A DNA stretch of 64,000 bases from Rhodeus uyekii (GCA_037043235.1 JAWRVZ010000054.1:637001-701000); one strand, 5' to 3'. Shown: positions 48,856 to 60,104, numbered from the stretch's first letter. The notes: a model not told the origin generated them from the letters alone. Translations and numbers: made by a program.

Positions 48856-49000
48856 TACATTCACATTCATGCATTTATCAGACGCTTTGATCATTGCATT
48901 CAAGAATCACATTGACATTCTAATTAGTTCTTGCTTTCCCTGGGATTCGAACCCATGACCTTGATGTTGCAAGCACCACACTCTACTCTTTGAGTCACAG
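48856..49000 (-). mobile_element. tRNA-derived SINE, minus
   Basis: Reverse orientation: tail ATTTATCAGACGCTTTGATC, B-box complement GGGATTCGAACCCATGACCT, head CACACTCTACTCTTTGAGTC. It directly abuts the LTR at 49002. Confidence 0.82.
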
Positions 49001-49001
49001 G

Positions 49002-49310
49002 TGTCAGGGTTCTGTCACTTCAGTTTGGGTTTCTAGTGTGTTGGTTGACAGAGTTCTGACACTGCCCCTTCGTTGTGTCTTGTGATTGTGTAACCCCACC
49101 CATCTTGTTCCCTCGTTTCCCTTTATTGTTCCCAGCTGTTTCTGCTCGCTATCTTTCCTCATGTGTTCCCTATTTAATCTCTGTGTGTTTGCTGTCCTGT
49201 GTTTTGTCGTTGTCATTCTATGGTCTTGTCTGCTCGTCCCCTGTGGTTACCTGTGCCGTTCCATCCAGTTTGTTTGTTCTGTTATCTCATTTCAGTGTTT
49301 TTATGGGGGA
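49002..49310 (+). mobile_element. Partial LTR (plus)
   Basis: TGTCAGGGTTCTGTCACTTC, GTTGACAGAGTTCTGACACT, then CCTATTTAATCTCTGTGTGT as TATA box. This is the same family as 26667-27520 and 41550-42414 in the other orientation. It ends without a poly(A) signal near 49310. The 159-codon open frame across it has no known domain. Confidence 0.65.
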
Positions 49311-49929
49311 AATCAAACTATTGGTTACCTTTAATTGTTTACCTTTAACTTTGCATCAGTTTACCTGGTTGCTCTGGTCTTTTCTCCTCTATTGTTCTGT
49401 ATATGGAGAGAATCGCTTTACAAACAAGAACAAATGTGGGCGGGGCTTGATTGTGATTGGATGGTTGTGGTTTGCTATTGGTGGATCTCACGTGATTGAC
49501 AGGTTATTACCCCGCCCTCATCATGATCAGAGAAAAGATGATGTTCTGATTTAATATTACAAACCAAATTAATGATATGCACAAATAAAATAAAAAAATA
49601 GGTTTTGATCAATTTCGATTCATGGTGACTTGAATGCAGCCGTGAGTCAGCGGCTCTGAAAACACACTGACCTGAAAACACACTGAATATCAGGTCCCAA
49701 TTATTTGTTTTCAGCTTTGGTGTAAGAGCCTGAAAGAAAGGGAGCAGGGGATAATGACTCGGGACATTGTGGGAAGATCTTCCCTGCTGATGGTGGAAAT
49801 TACCCCACGATAATGCACCGGTCAACTGAACGTCCGGATGTATTTGTGCACCCCACTCTTTCCATGTTGGGAACATAATAGGAACCAGAACATTGGGACA
49901 CAGTCTCTTAAAAAGTGCACTTTCTCAGC

Positions 49930-50000
49930 TATTTCTTCCTCAGTACTTTTGTCTTGTTTTCCAGTACAAGTATCTAAACATATTAATGTTAAAAAATATT
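49930..50000. repeat. Fragment of the fold-back MITE at 28530
   Basis: CAGTACTTTTGTCTTGTTTT and CCAGTACAAGTATCTAAACA are the outer arm of the common fish palindromic repeat. Confidence 0.5.
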
Positions 50001-50166
50001 AAACTATCTATTAATAAGCAGTAATTAGGAGATTATGGAGGGAAAATAAGTCATAGTTAATAGCGAGAATTGGACCCGAATCTAAAGTGTGACCCCATTC
50101 TTAAACCAAGGTGCATTTTTTTTCAATCGTATCTGAGAACATTTTTGGTCAGCTTATATTTGATTA

Positions 50167-50652
50167 CAGTAATACCTCGGTTTACGAGTTTAATTTGTTC
50201 CAAGAGCGAGCTCGTAAACCAAAATGCTCGTACACCAAAGCAAACGCTTGACAATTTACTGTAATGCATTTCAGCTGAGGAGATGAGAGGAGGGGGGAGC
50301 GGGGAAAGCAAGGATTCAAGTGCAAATGAGTGAATTTATTATAATAGTGCAGGAAACAAACCAAGTGATAATCCAGATTGAAAGTCGGAGACGGGGAGCC
50401 GTGAACTAAGGAATGCGAGGGAGCCGCGAACTAACTAACTCGCGGGAGTCGCGAACAAACGAACAAATTTTATTTCCAGTAAAAATGCGTGCCTCGACGC
50501 TGAGCATTAGGACTTTTCCACACAAATATGCGCATGGGTGAGGGAAATTTTTTCTCGTACACCGATACAATGCTCGTACACCGATTCGACCCTCCATGCT
50601 CGTACACCGATTTGCTCGTATACCAAGTCGCTCGTAAACCGAGGTATCTCTG
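50167..50652 (-). mobile_element. Pogo-like MITE family 2, copy G
   Basis: It starts CAGTAATACCTCGGTTTACG and ends CGTAAACCGAGGTATCTCTG, giving 22-bp inverted ends with two mismatches, flanked by TA. The motif GCTCGTACACCGA recurs four to five times near the right end (50572-50640) and as GCTCGTACACCAA on the left. The interior carries AAGTGCAAATGAGTGAATTT, LTR-derived sequence also found in 54977-55294. Confidence 0.83.
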
Positions 50653-50787
50653 TATGATGTATACTGTATTTATGTATTTACTGTCTATTTATTTATAGTA
50701 GTTTTGATGTACTATACGTTTTTAGTACTTTTAGATTGATTTAGAATTTACTTGACAGTGACAAATAATCAGAAGCCATTTAAATTA

Positions 50788-51058
50788 GTCGCTACTGTAT
50801 TGTGTGCCTCGAAGGCAAGAACTCATAATTAAACCCACAGTTTATTTTATATCACAGGAATCCTTATACACTATAATTGTGTGTGTGTCTATAGCTATTA
50901 AAAACATGTTTTTTCCATTGTTATTAGCACTTATAAGGGAGTTTTTTAGACGGCCGGAACGGATGATTTTTTTTTCCCGTTATTTCTTATGGGGAAAATT
51001 ATTTGAGATACGAGCAACTCGAGTTATGAGCTCATCCTCGTATCTCAAGATATTACTT
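50788..51058 (+). mobile_element. Pogo-like MITE family 1, copy F (5'-truncated)
   Basis: It matches the right half of copies A and D (GAAGGCAAGAACTCATAATT, TTGTTATTAGCACTTATAAG, ATTTGAGATACGAGCAACTC) and ends CGTATCTCAAGATATTACTT followed by TA. Confidence 0.75.
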
Positions 51059-51460
51059 TATTGTGATTGTCTACTATTTTTGCTTTGACCATAAAAGCGC
51101 AAGAAGACTTAATTTAATATTTGCACGCTGTCTTCGGAAGAGCGCACACACAAAACCTCTCGCTCCAGTTCTCTTTCGCGTTTTCTTGCACTGATTAGGA
51201 CCAGGTCTGTCAACCGCCCCGAGTGTCTCTCAAGCAGCACATCTCCATTCTTTCGTTATTGTTTTCTACGTGTGTGAATTAACTCTAAGTGCCTGATTAA
51301 ACACAGAAGGATAAGTACTTGTGCGAGACCTGTATGATCCTGTGTGCTTCTTTTGAATTCACACAACAAACAAAACACAGACTGGAAGGTTAAATTTCGA
51401 CTCATAGGTTTCACCCAGTTTCTCTTTGACATTTGCTTTCTGTCTCTGTTTGCCTCTCAG

Positions 51461-51606
51461 CATTACAGTTGCCATGAAGGGACAGCCTCGCTGGGAGTGG
51501 CTGGATAATGCACAGGTGTTTTACACCGGAGCGGCTCTCATGGCACTGGGCTCTCTGTTCGTGATCAGCAGCTTCATGGCTCTGGGCGTCACTGGCACTT
51601 TCCTCG
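51461..51606 (+). CDS. pemt: pemt exon 4, third membrane helix and SAM-binding region
   Basis: Acceptor TTTGCCTCTCAG, 146 coding bases, donor CTCG|GTAAAT. The peptide contains RWEWLDNAQVFYTGAALMAL followed by GSLFVISSFMALGVTGTFLG, which parallels the mammalian LGLG...SSFFALGFAGTFLGDYFGI stretch. In human PEMT a GLG motif in this helix has been assigned to S-adenosylmethionine binding; here the aligned positions read ALG. The exon ends one base into the Gly codon completed by exon 5. A solo LTR sits about 75 bases downstream of the donor. Confidence 0.97.
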
Positions 51607-51681
51607 GTAAATCCATACGCTGATACTCTTATACCACATCCAACCTCACAGCTCTCTGTCCTTCCATGCATATACACATAC

Positions 51682-52054
51682 TGTCATAACAAGGCACGGA
51701 CACAGACGTGAGTATAAACAGGCAGTTTTATTTGAGCACAGGGCACGAGAAACAGTAACTGGTGAACAGAGTGCAGGAGTGAAGGGGTTGTGGATGAGGC
51801 TTATCTGATGATGAATCTTGACAGAAGTCTTGGAGATCGCTGGAACCTTGGATGGAGAGACACTTGGAGAATTAGCTTGGCGTACACACAGAGAGAGAGT
51901 CTGAAGCATAAGTGAGACCAGACACTGAGTGCAGACTGGTGAAATAGTGTTTCCTTGATTAGGGACAGGTGCAGGTGCTCAGTACTCAGGGGATTGTGAA
52001 CGAGTGGGCGGAGCGTGGGAGTCTGGCACAGGGGGCGTGGCTGAGTCCATGACA
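51682..52054 (-). mobile_element. Solo LTR with CATAC target duplication
   Basis: It starts TGTCATAACAAGG and ends GAGTCCATGACA. A perfect CATAC duplication is at 51677-51681 and 52055-52059. The minus strand has AATAAAACTGCC as poly(A) signal. It begins about 75 bases after pemt exon 4. Confidence 0.85.
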
Positions 52055-52098
52055 CATACATGTACAGTACAAAATATTTTTTCTGCACACCGGGGATG

Positions 52099-52240
52099 TA
52101 TTTATTAGATGATAAATACAGTAAAACAGTGTAATATTATATCAATGTAAAATGTAGCTGTTTTCTATGTGAATATATAGTAAAGTGTCATTTATTCCTG
52201 TGATTTAAGCTGAATTTATTAGATGATAAATACAGTAAAA
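52099..52240 (-). repeat. 112-bp satellite, about 1.2 monomers
   Basis: Same unit as 23573 in the same orientation, followed by GCTCAACAAACGTTTATGAT of the 24304 repeat. Confidence 0.85.
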
Positions 52241-52649
52241 CAGTAAAATATTTTCTATATTATTTCTTATATGGTGATTTGATGCTCAACAAACGTTTAT
52301 GATTATTATCAGTACTGAAATAGTATTTTCTTTTAAAACATAATCTTTTTTTTTATTTACAGTTTAAATAAAAATAAAAATTGTAGTGTAGTTTCTGCCT
52401 GGAAATGGATAACTGGCTCATGTTTCAGAGCTGTACATCTACAGGCTTTCGTCCATATTTAGGGAGCAGTGCCATCTCCACCCGAGGCTAGCAATGCTAA
52501 TCCCGCACACGTCTGAAAGGCACTCAGTGTTCTGTGAGGATTTACTAACTCATTGTGTCTGTCGGTGTTCACACGTCTCCCCCTGACCGGCACTGACCAT
52601 CACGTGCCTCCGTTCAGCTCATAGTGTCCAACACCTGCGTCTAGATGGC

Positions 52650-52772
52650 TGGATGGATGGATGGATAGAAAAATGGGTACATGGATGGATGGATGGAAGG
52701 ATGGATGCATGCATGGATGGATGGATGATAGATGACAGAACGATGGATGGATGGATAGATAGATAGATGGAT
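52650..52772. repeat. (TGGA)n tract
   Basis: Imperfect ATGGATGG runs. Confidence 0.9.
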
Positions 52773-53488
52773 ATTTTTCAGGTTAGCATGGTTGTGTATT
52801 TGTGAATGGATCGTAATGCTTATAGGATTCAGGCTTGGTTGTTCTGCTTATATAACGGATCAATTCCTGCTCCGGAAAATGAAGCTGAATGAAAGCAGCG
52901 CTAGAAGTCGGACAGCAGGTGCTCGTTACGCTCAAGCTTTGTGTGAATCTGGGTCAGAATGAGGGAAGAGGGTCTGGTTACGGCTGATGATGAGGAGAAA
53001 GGAACTGGGTCACTACATCAACCTGGATTCAGTTTAGGATGAAGATCCGTCATTAATCACTCGCTCCAAACCCGCTGGACCTTCACAACACAAATCAAGA
53101 TCTCATAAACGAAACCCAAGCGAGATTGAAACCTGAAAACTCTGAGAGAGCAGCGTTGAGGAAGTTTCTAGAAGTGAATAAAGCTGATCATCAAATGAAG
53201 AGACGGAAGTGGACTTGGATTAATCAGCAGATTCACGTTCTCTCTCATTATAAACATATCAGAGTTTTGGACAGATGAGTTATGAGTCGACATGCACACA
53301 CTGAATCTTAATTCTCCGTTAAAGGTCTGGATGTTGGTGTGATGCTTGAAGAAGGAGAGATCAGTCGCTCCTGGAAATCTTTTGCAGATTTAGTTTGAGC
53401 TGCTAGAGATCGAGGATCCTGTAACATCTATCCAATACAATCCCTTCCTCTAGTTCATCAAGCTCACAGATGCATCATATATCAAGGA

Positions 53489-53622
53489 CACACACACACA
53501 CACACACTCACACTCAATCACACACACACACACACATGCACACACACATGCACTCACACACTCACACACACACACACACACAAGCAGACGCGCACACACA
53601 CGCACACACACACACACACACT
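53489..53622. repeat. (CA)n tract
   Basis: Imperfect CA dinucleotide repeat, giving spurious His-Thr frames. Confidence 0.93.
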
Positions 53623-53997
53623 GGGATGTCATGCAATCTTATTTGTCTCATTGAACGGTTGGCAGAAAGAATAAAAGTGACCCAGTTTCTCAGTTTGTTT
53701 GTTTGATTAATCATCCGTTCTTCTGTCTCTCATTCATGATCTCATAATCTCATCATCATTCATGATCTCAAAGGTGTTTGAGCGCTCTGTTTCAGATCAT
53801 TGTTTGTCGTAACGTGTAGTTTTGACCTTTTTTGATTAAAAAGACTGTAATTGTCTCGCTTGTGTGTTTTACTACATGTGACGATAGAGCGTTTGAGAGA
53901 GGATACAATTTATCTTTTCATTTCAATTATTTTTCCTTTTTGTATTTATTGAAGATCAGAGAGTGTGTGTGTGCTTGAGTGTGGTTGTGTGTCTTTT

Positions 53998-54300
53998 AAC
54001 ACAATCCACCAAGAAAAGCACAAATTAGCATCTGGTTTATGACATTTTTTTTAGGTCGGTAAATAATGCTGTAAATCGACTAGCGCAAACCTTAGTAAAT
54101 CACCTTACATGATTCATTTAAATACTCTCCTGCCGTAAATATTGCATCTGAAAGGGAAACTCACACAAACACACATGCAATAAAGTCAGACACAAAAAAA
54201 ACTCCTTCCACGGCTCTTGTTTTTAGTAGATCCCGACAGTCGTGTTTTAACAGCCACAGAGGGTTTGAGCTGGAGCAAATCCGTCAGTAAATCCCCCACA
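53998..54300. repeat. Uninterrupted copy of the 14798 repeat
   Basis: It reads GATTCATTTAAATACTCTCC across the point where copy A inserted in the 14798 paralogue, with a single TA. It serves as the empty-site reference. Confidence 0.85.
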
Positions 54301-54493
54301 GTCTCTGCTGAACATAAAGACGGTGCAGTTTTGTACAATTAATTGTTCAATTATACATTATAATGTGTAAAATGAGCAAACAGGAAGGAATAAAGACTAG
54401 GGTGGGACAATTATCATCATATTCTGCCTGTGAAATTCAGTTTTTGCATGAATGATGTGAAGATATTGATGCTCTGTTTTGATCTTTAAACAG

Positions 54494-54605
54494 GAGATTA
54501 TTTCGGCATCCTCATGGATCAGAAGGTCACCAGTTTCCCGTTCAGTGTGATGCAGAACCCCATGTACTGGGGCAGCACCGCAAACTACCTGGGTCTGGCC
54601 TTAAT
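54494..54605 (+). CDS. pemt: pemt exon 5, conserved DYFGIL / NPMYWGSTANYLG block
   Basis: Acceptor TTAAACAG, 112 coding bases, donor TTAAT|GTGAGT. It encodes DYFGILMDQKVTSFPFSVMQ followed by NPMYWGSTANYLGLALM. The NPMYWGSTANYLG motif is essentially invariant in PEMT and related phospholipid methyltransferases and lies in the methyltransferase active region. It ends with AT, so the next exon must start with G to complete Met. That exon, carrying the last helix and the C-terminal Glu pair used in SAM binding, was not found in the window. A MITE begins about 50 bases after the donor. Confidence 0.97.
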
Positions 54606-54655
54606 GTGAGTGATCACATTCATAATCCAATTCATCACTCATGAAAATACATTTA

Positions 54656-55702
54656 CAGTAATACCTTTAATTCGTACCAAGAGCTCGTAACCCAAAAAGC
54701 TCGTACACCAAAACAATTCCCCCCATAAGAGTGCACTAAAAATCAATTGATTCGTTCCAGACGACAATAAATGCCCATTTTAAATATTTTTTGTTTTGTT
54801 TTACCCTTTTAATTACAGTTACAATTATAACCAGAAAGATCTCATATAAATACTAATTAATAATTGACAATTAAAATCTAAAAATACTTGAAAGTTTACT
54901 GTAATGGACCAGCTTTGAGCAGCGTGGAGGAGACGAGAGGAGGGGGAGGGGAAGTGGGAGTGGTGCGGGGTGTTACTGTCATTAGGGGAAAACACAAAAC
55001 CCGGATTCAAGTGCAACTGAGTGAATTTATTATAATAGTTTAGAAAACAAACGTGATAATCCAGAAAAGTGAAATCCAGAGTGAAAGTCGTGGAACATGG
55101 GAGACGGGGAGATGCACGCGAACACGGGAGCTCCAAAGACAGTGCAGACAACACAAGAGTGGAGAGAAGTGAACTAAATAGGCAGATGATATGAGAATCA
55201 GGTGTGTCAGTGATCAGTGACCACGCCCCACTCACACACACATATACACCCACACAGGCAGAACTAGGAAACAATGAATTCATGAACCGTGACAGTTACT
55301 GCTTAGAGGTACTGTACGTGTATATTTCACTACGTGAACAATAGCGATCACAATTAATTAATGTGAACAACAGGAGGTAAAACCGCTGTAAATCACTTTT
55401 AAAAGTATCACTGTGGTGAATGATGCAGCCAAACCAAACGACTCTGAGAGAATGAATGAGTGAAGGGGTGATAAAGGGGTTGGAACTGCGTGACTGTGTT
55501 ATGAGAGGCTGTGTTTAGGATATTTCCAGTAAAAATGCGCGTGATGATGCTGAGCTTTAGGACTTTTTCACACAAAAATGCGCGTGGGTGTGGGAAAATT
55601 TTTCTCACACACCGATACAATGCTCGTACACCGATTTGACCCTCCATGCTCGTACACCGATTTGCTCGTATACTAAGTCACTCGTAAACCAAGGTATTAC
55701 TG
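54656..55702 (-). mobile_element. Pogo-like MITE family 2, copy H, carrying a solo LTR
   Basis: It starts CAGTAATACC (after TTTA) and ends CTCGTAAACCAAGGTATTAC-TG then TA. The left has GCTCGTAACCC and GCTCGTACACCAA; the right has repeated GCTCGTACACCGA. The LTR at 54977-55294 accounts for its extra length. Confidence 0.83.
54977..55294 (-). mobile_element. LTR embedded in the family 2 MITE, GTTAC duplication
   Basis: It starts TGTCATTAGGGG and ends GAACCGTGACA. GTTAC is duplicated at 54972-54976 and 55295-55299. The minus strand has TATTTAG (55176 region) and AATAAATTCACTC (poly(A)). Pieces of the same LTR occur inside the related copies at 1606 and 50167. Confidence 0.82.
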
Positions 55703-55879
55703 TATATTGATTTTTTTGCATCTGTATCATGTTATATGATATTATTGTATCAGCATAATTTTAGTGACTTCATTTTGAATGGATAAAGTCTTAGCATTTG
55801 TGAAGTTTTGTAATGATTATGTTCTAAGCATGATTTGAGAATGATCATATGATCGATGTGACGGCTCTACACTAAGGAT

Positions 55880-56035
55880 TTTTTCTACATTTACATTCAC
55901 ATTCATGCATTTATCAGACGCTTTTATCATTGCATTCAAGAAACACATTGACATTCTAATCAGTTCTTGCTTTCCCTGGGAGTTGAACCCATGACCTTGA
56001 TGTTGCAAGTGCTGCTCTCTACTGTTTGAGATACT
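55880..56035 (-). mobile_element. tRNA-derived SINE, minus
   Basis: CATTTATCAGACGCTTTTAT tail, GGGAGTTGAACCCATGACCT B-box complement, CTGCTCTCTACTGTTTGAGA head. Nearly identical to 48856-49000. Confidence 0.82.
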
Positions 56036-56867
56036 GAAAAGCCTAAAGACTGGATTAATGATCCTTCAAAACCCACAAAGTCCCGGCAATCATTTTTAAA
56101 ACAAAAGTATGCTAATTGGATGAGAATGAGCCGCGCTCCGGCCTCTTGCTGCTCTCCCCGTGTGTTTCTGCACTTCTAACCCATGAGTGTGTTAATAAAG
56201 CACACTCCGCTCCCAAAATCCCTAGAACAGCGTCTCCATCCCTCCATGATCCCATCACAGCTGTGCTGTACAGAGAGAGCAGACTCTCGCGTTTGAGCAA
56301 AGCAGATGTTATTTGCACTAATGGATTCTAAGGAACCATCTGCGGCTATTTCGGGCTGCTCTCACGTCTGGATAACATGGACGGCGGTGAATGCTGTCTC
56401 GAAGGTTTATAAAAACACTCAACACCAATCAGGGAAGCTGAACGAGCCTCCCACTGAGAAAGCAATGTGTGCAATTTGAAAACGACTTCAAATTATGCAA
56501 GACTCAGGTTTATTTTATTCCAAACTTACGCATTTAGATGTACGTCATGCTAGCACTCTGTCAGCTTTTACTGGATAATTTACAAAAGAGCAAACGGCTG
56601 GTCGACTGAAACATTTACTGTGCCTTTGCCATTATAAAAGCCATGGATGTTGTGCCAAAATGTCAAAATTACAGGTGCTTTTTTAGTATTGTTTCTGTTT
56701 ACGTCTAGCGTCGTATCTGGATTGTTCAGAATTGACTTTAGAATGCAGTTTAAAATCTGCAAGGAAGAAGAACTAACATTAATTGAAATTCAATTAAATT
56801 CAAAACTAATTTTTAGATTAAAAATAGATCAAAATGTGTTTGTTTCATAGACCGACTGATTGACTGG

Positions 56868-56918
<51 letters not shown>

Positions 56919-57285
56919 TGTAGGGGATTTACAGTTAATACCTGAGGACCAGATATGTTGAATGAAGACCAGGAGTCAGAAGTGCAGTCAATAGAAGACG
57001 TTTTAGTGAAGTTTAGTTTGCAGTTTCATCAGCAGAAGCAGCTTCAGGTCTCTCAAGGAGTTCGTAGGCCGCCTCACATACAATAACATTGTTACAGCAA
57101 TTATACTCTAACAGAGGGTACTAACCACGTCAATGATGATGGTTAAATTATTCTGATTGGCTAAGAAAGAAAGAAAGAAAAATAAACAAAACTAGTAATT
57201 TTCCACACAAGAGCAGACAATCTGAAGCATATCTTTGTTGATCACATGGTTGACGGGTTTGTGACGTGGCTTGTCGAGAACAACA
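56919..57285 (-). mobile_element. LTR-like insertion in GATA array
   Basis: It starts TGTAGGGGATTT and ends GAGAACAACA. AGATAG occurs on both sides, but the duplication cannot be proven inside a microsatellite. No coding region is present. Confidence 0.5.
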
Positions 57286-57333
57286 AGATAGATAGAGAGA
57301 GAGATAGACAGATAGATGACAGAATGATAGATG

Positions 57334-57380
<47 letters not shown>

Positions 57381-57388
57381 GACAGAAG

Positions 57389-57427
<39 letters not shown>

Positions 57428-57490
57428 GACAGAACGATAGATGGATGGATAGATAGATAGATAGATGACAGAACGATAGAGAGAGAGAGA

Positions 57491-57812
57491 GATGGTGTTA
57501 GGCCCCGCGGCTCAAAAGGGACGCAACAAAACATGGGACACACGGAAAAGCCAACTTTAGAACTTAATTCGTTTATTAACTTAAACAAAATAACACAAAA
57601 CTGTGTAATGTAAAAGAGTTATCAGTTGTGTCGTGCAGTTTGAGTGAGTGAGAATGTAATATGCTGTAGGGTTGCAAAGAAAACAGAACAGAAATCAAAT
57701 CATGTCTGCCGCGCATCTGTGATTAGTCTTACTTCTTTTAACTGGAACAAAAGGAAGTTGGCCACAGGTGTCGCAGATCCAACCAAACAGGAGGGCGGAG
57801 TCAGAGGCGGAG
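57491..57812. mobile_element. Second insertion in GATA array, unclassified
   Basis: From TGGTGTTAGGCCCCGCGG to GTCAGAGGCGGAGC, with TTCGTTTATTAACTTAAAC near the left. Similar in layout to the minus LTRs, but its ends are not clear. Confidence 0.4.
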
Positions 57813-58480
57813 CTGGATAGATAGATAGGTAGATAGATAGATAGATAGATGACAGAATGATAGATAGATAGATAGAAGATAGATAGATAGATAGACAGAC
57901 AGATAGTTCGTTTGACTCCTCCAAGAAATTGTGGTCACCTTGACAACGGTGACCAGGCTTGTTTGGTTACTAGGCAACCAGTGATGGAGCAAATGGGCCC
58001 TAAACAATAAACCTCTTTATTTTTTATAGTTGTTCACTCAGTCTGTGTCTGTTTCTAACATCGATCCCGTCCGGCTCAGTCTCCTCCTGTGCGTCAGACA
58101 CCCCAGACGCCATGTGTGCAGAGACACGTTTGGGCACGTGTTGACCTCTGACCCTCACATGCTTGAGCCGTTTGCATATGTCATGCCATGAATCATCAAA
58201 TCACCAGCTGAAAGACCAGCATGCCAGTGAACGTGTAGAGATGGGCTGTAAAGGTTAATTGGTCAGATAGTAAATGTGTCTACTCAGTCTACATCCATGT
58301 GATGTTTACATCTTCAGTGACCAGTACTGGAATCGTTTTATTTGCTTAACTTATTTTAACATAAATATTGTTTAAATGGTCACATGTAAACTATATACCA
58401 TATTTTCCAGGGGGGGTGCGGGTTATATAAGGGTGCGGGCTATATCACACATTTTTTACACATAATAATATTTCAATTTA

Positions 58481-59328
58481 CAGTGGAGGTTGGTTATGTC
58501 GACGGCCTCGGCGGTTGCAAAAAAGCATCAAGATTACCGTTTGTGAGATAACCTATACACAATATATCTATGTATTAGATGAAGTGATCGGCATGCTATA
58601 AAAATGTACATACACTGTATATGTTTGCTAACAACAAAAGGCATATGTGCACCAACTAACAGCAGAGATTTACCAGTATACAATAAAAAACACCTTCAAT
58701 TCTCCATACAAACCTTTAATTATATTCTCCAACATTGCAAACACAATGATCACTCACAGCGTAAACACAGTCACAACACACAGAAACACATTCGCTCATA
58801 ACGGTCATTTCGCTCAGACACAGTTCTGATAGTATTGCACACGCGATTAATAGGGTTTCTTTACAAACTCTAAAATGCTTTGTTGCTTTTTGCCTTTAAC
58901 GGTCTGCTTGAAAACAAATGCTTTTAAGCTTCTATCAGTAACAACGTCTTCAACGGTGAACGACAGTGAAGCTAAGTCCTGTGCCTCCGCTTCCAAAATA
59001 GCATTTGCAAGGCTTGAGTTTTCCGTAAGTTCTTCTGCGGCTGCGCGGCGCTGTGAGTAAAGCGACCAGGACCGCGTTCCATGTGCAAGGCAAACTCAGC
59101 GCATGCGCAGTGAACTAGGTACGATCATTATCCATGAGATAATCATGTGAAGTGGCGAATTTGTCCCTCTTTTGTGCTTGAGATATTAGTGTTCGGCGAC
59201 ATAAAAGAATCAACGTAACCGATGAGAAAATGCTAAGACAAATAGGGAGTTTGGCGGTTCCACTTCAAAAACGTCGACATAATAGGATTGGCCAGTTAAC
59301 TGAGAGTCGAGATAAGTGAACTCCACTG
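58481..59328 (-). mobile_element. Tigger-like element, internally deleted
   Basis: Ends CAGTGGAGGTTGGTTATGTC and the reverse complement of GATAAGTGAACTCCACTG are inverted, flanked by TA. GTCGAC/GTCGAG follows in both ends. On the minus strand, 59056-58860 reads AEEL-TENSSLANAILEAEA and ends KGKKQQSILEFVKKP, resembling the C-terminal tail of Tigger-type transposases. No N-terminal or DDE region is present. Confidence 0.6.
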
Positions 59329-59584
59329 TATTTTCATTTTTAATCAGTTATCAGTATCGCCTGATATATTTTAATTTTTAACGTTATCGGTATTGGCCTT
59401 TTATATTTTCATTTTTAATGTTATTGGCATTGGCCGACATTTGTTAGTCTGCTCTAATCTGATAAATATGACTATAAGGCATGAAGATTATAAACAAGTC
59501 ATGCCAAGATCATAAGAAAACAAGCCTTTAATATTTCAATGTCATAAAAAAATTAAACAGGAATTTTGAGAAACCAACTTTAAA

Positions 59585-59640
59585 AATGAACCCATGACCT
59601 TGACATTGCAAGCATTGCTCTCTACTTTTAAACACAGGAA
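59585..59640 (-). mobile_element. SINE fragment
   Basis: TGAACCCATGACCTTGACAT and TGCAAGCATTGCTCTCTACT match the head of the SINEs at 48856 and 55880. Confidence 0.65.
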
Positions 59641-59793
59641 AGCTTGTATCTCTGGTACGTTTTTGGATTTTGCTCAGCTGTAGGTTGAGGCATGTTTTCC
59701 AGTGAGCCTGCATTGTTAAAAAACCTCCTCCACCCGTTCATTGCATTGACTAATAAGATTTCTTCCATTAATCGACGTCAGCACATGCTCAAT

Positions 59794-59796
<3 letters not shown>

Positions 59797-59838
<42 letters not shown>
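59797..59838. repeat. (CA)n tract
   Basis: Pure CA dinucleotides. Confidence 0.95.
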
Positions 59839-59841
<3 letters not shown>

Positions 59842-60104
59842 TCTCTGTTAATGTTCCCAAGCATGTTGGCTCACCTCTCTTGTTCAGGAAGAACCACGTA
59901 GGCACTACGCCAACACATGGCACACTCTTAAAAGGCCGCTCATGCTGTTCCTCACTGCTTCATCCTCTCTTCTTATCCATCTAATCTGTCCATTCACGGG
60001 AGGATTGATCAATGTTCCTTTTTCCCACAATAAAAAGACATAGTCGATTCCACAGATATCAGCTACTTACCAACAAGATGCTTCTCTTGGTGTGAAGAAC
60101 AGTG

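Larger units (their letters stand above)
40329..51460 (+). other. pemt: pemt intron 3 (about 11 kb)
   Basis: Donor GTAACA, acceptor CCTCTCAG. Listed repeats aside, 40330-41540, 42430-44140, 44770-45670, 46080-46700, 46940-48850, 49320-49920 and 51060-51440 show nothing I can name. No alternative exon was recognised. Confidence 0.75.
51607..54493 (+). other. pemt: pemt intron 4 (about 2.9 kb)
   Basis: Donor GTAAAT, acceptor TAAACAG. It contains a solo LTR, a satellite monomer, (TGGA)n and (CA)n runs, and the intact 53998 repeat. 52790-53480 shows nothing I can name. Confidence 0.8.
56867..57905. repeat. (GATA)n array broken by two insertions
   Basis: GATA runs at 56867-56918, 57286-57490 and 57813-57905, with GACAGA and GGATGG variants. 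The intervening blocks are unrelated to GATA. Confidence 0.9.

Noticed and set aside
49075..49554. 159-codon plus frame, hydrophobic, possible membrane protein
   Set aside because: It starts within an LTR fragment and crosses its end. Apparent hydrophobicity comes from T-rich sequence.
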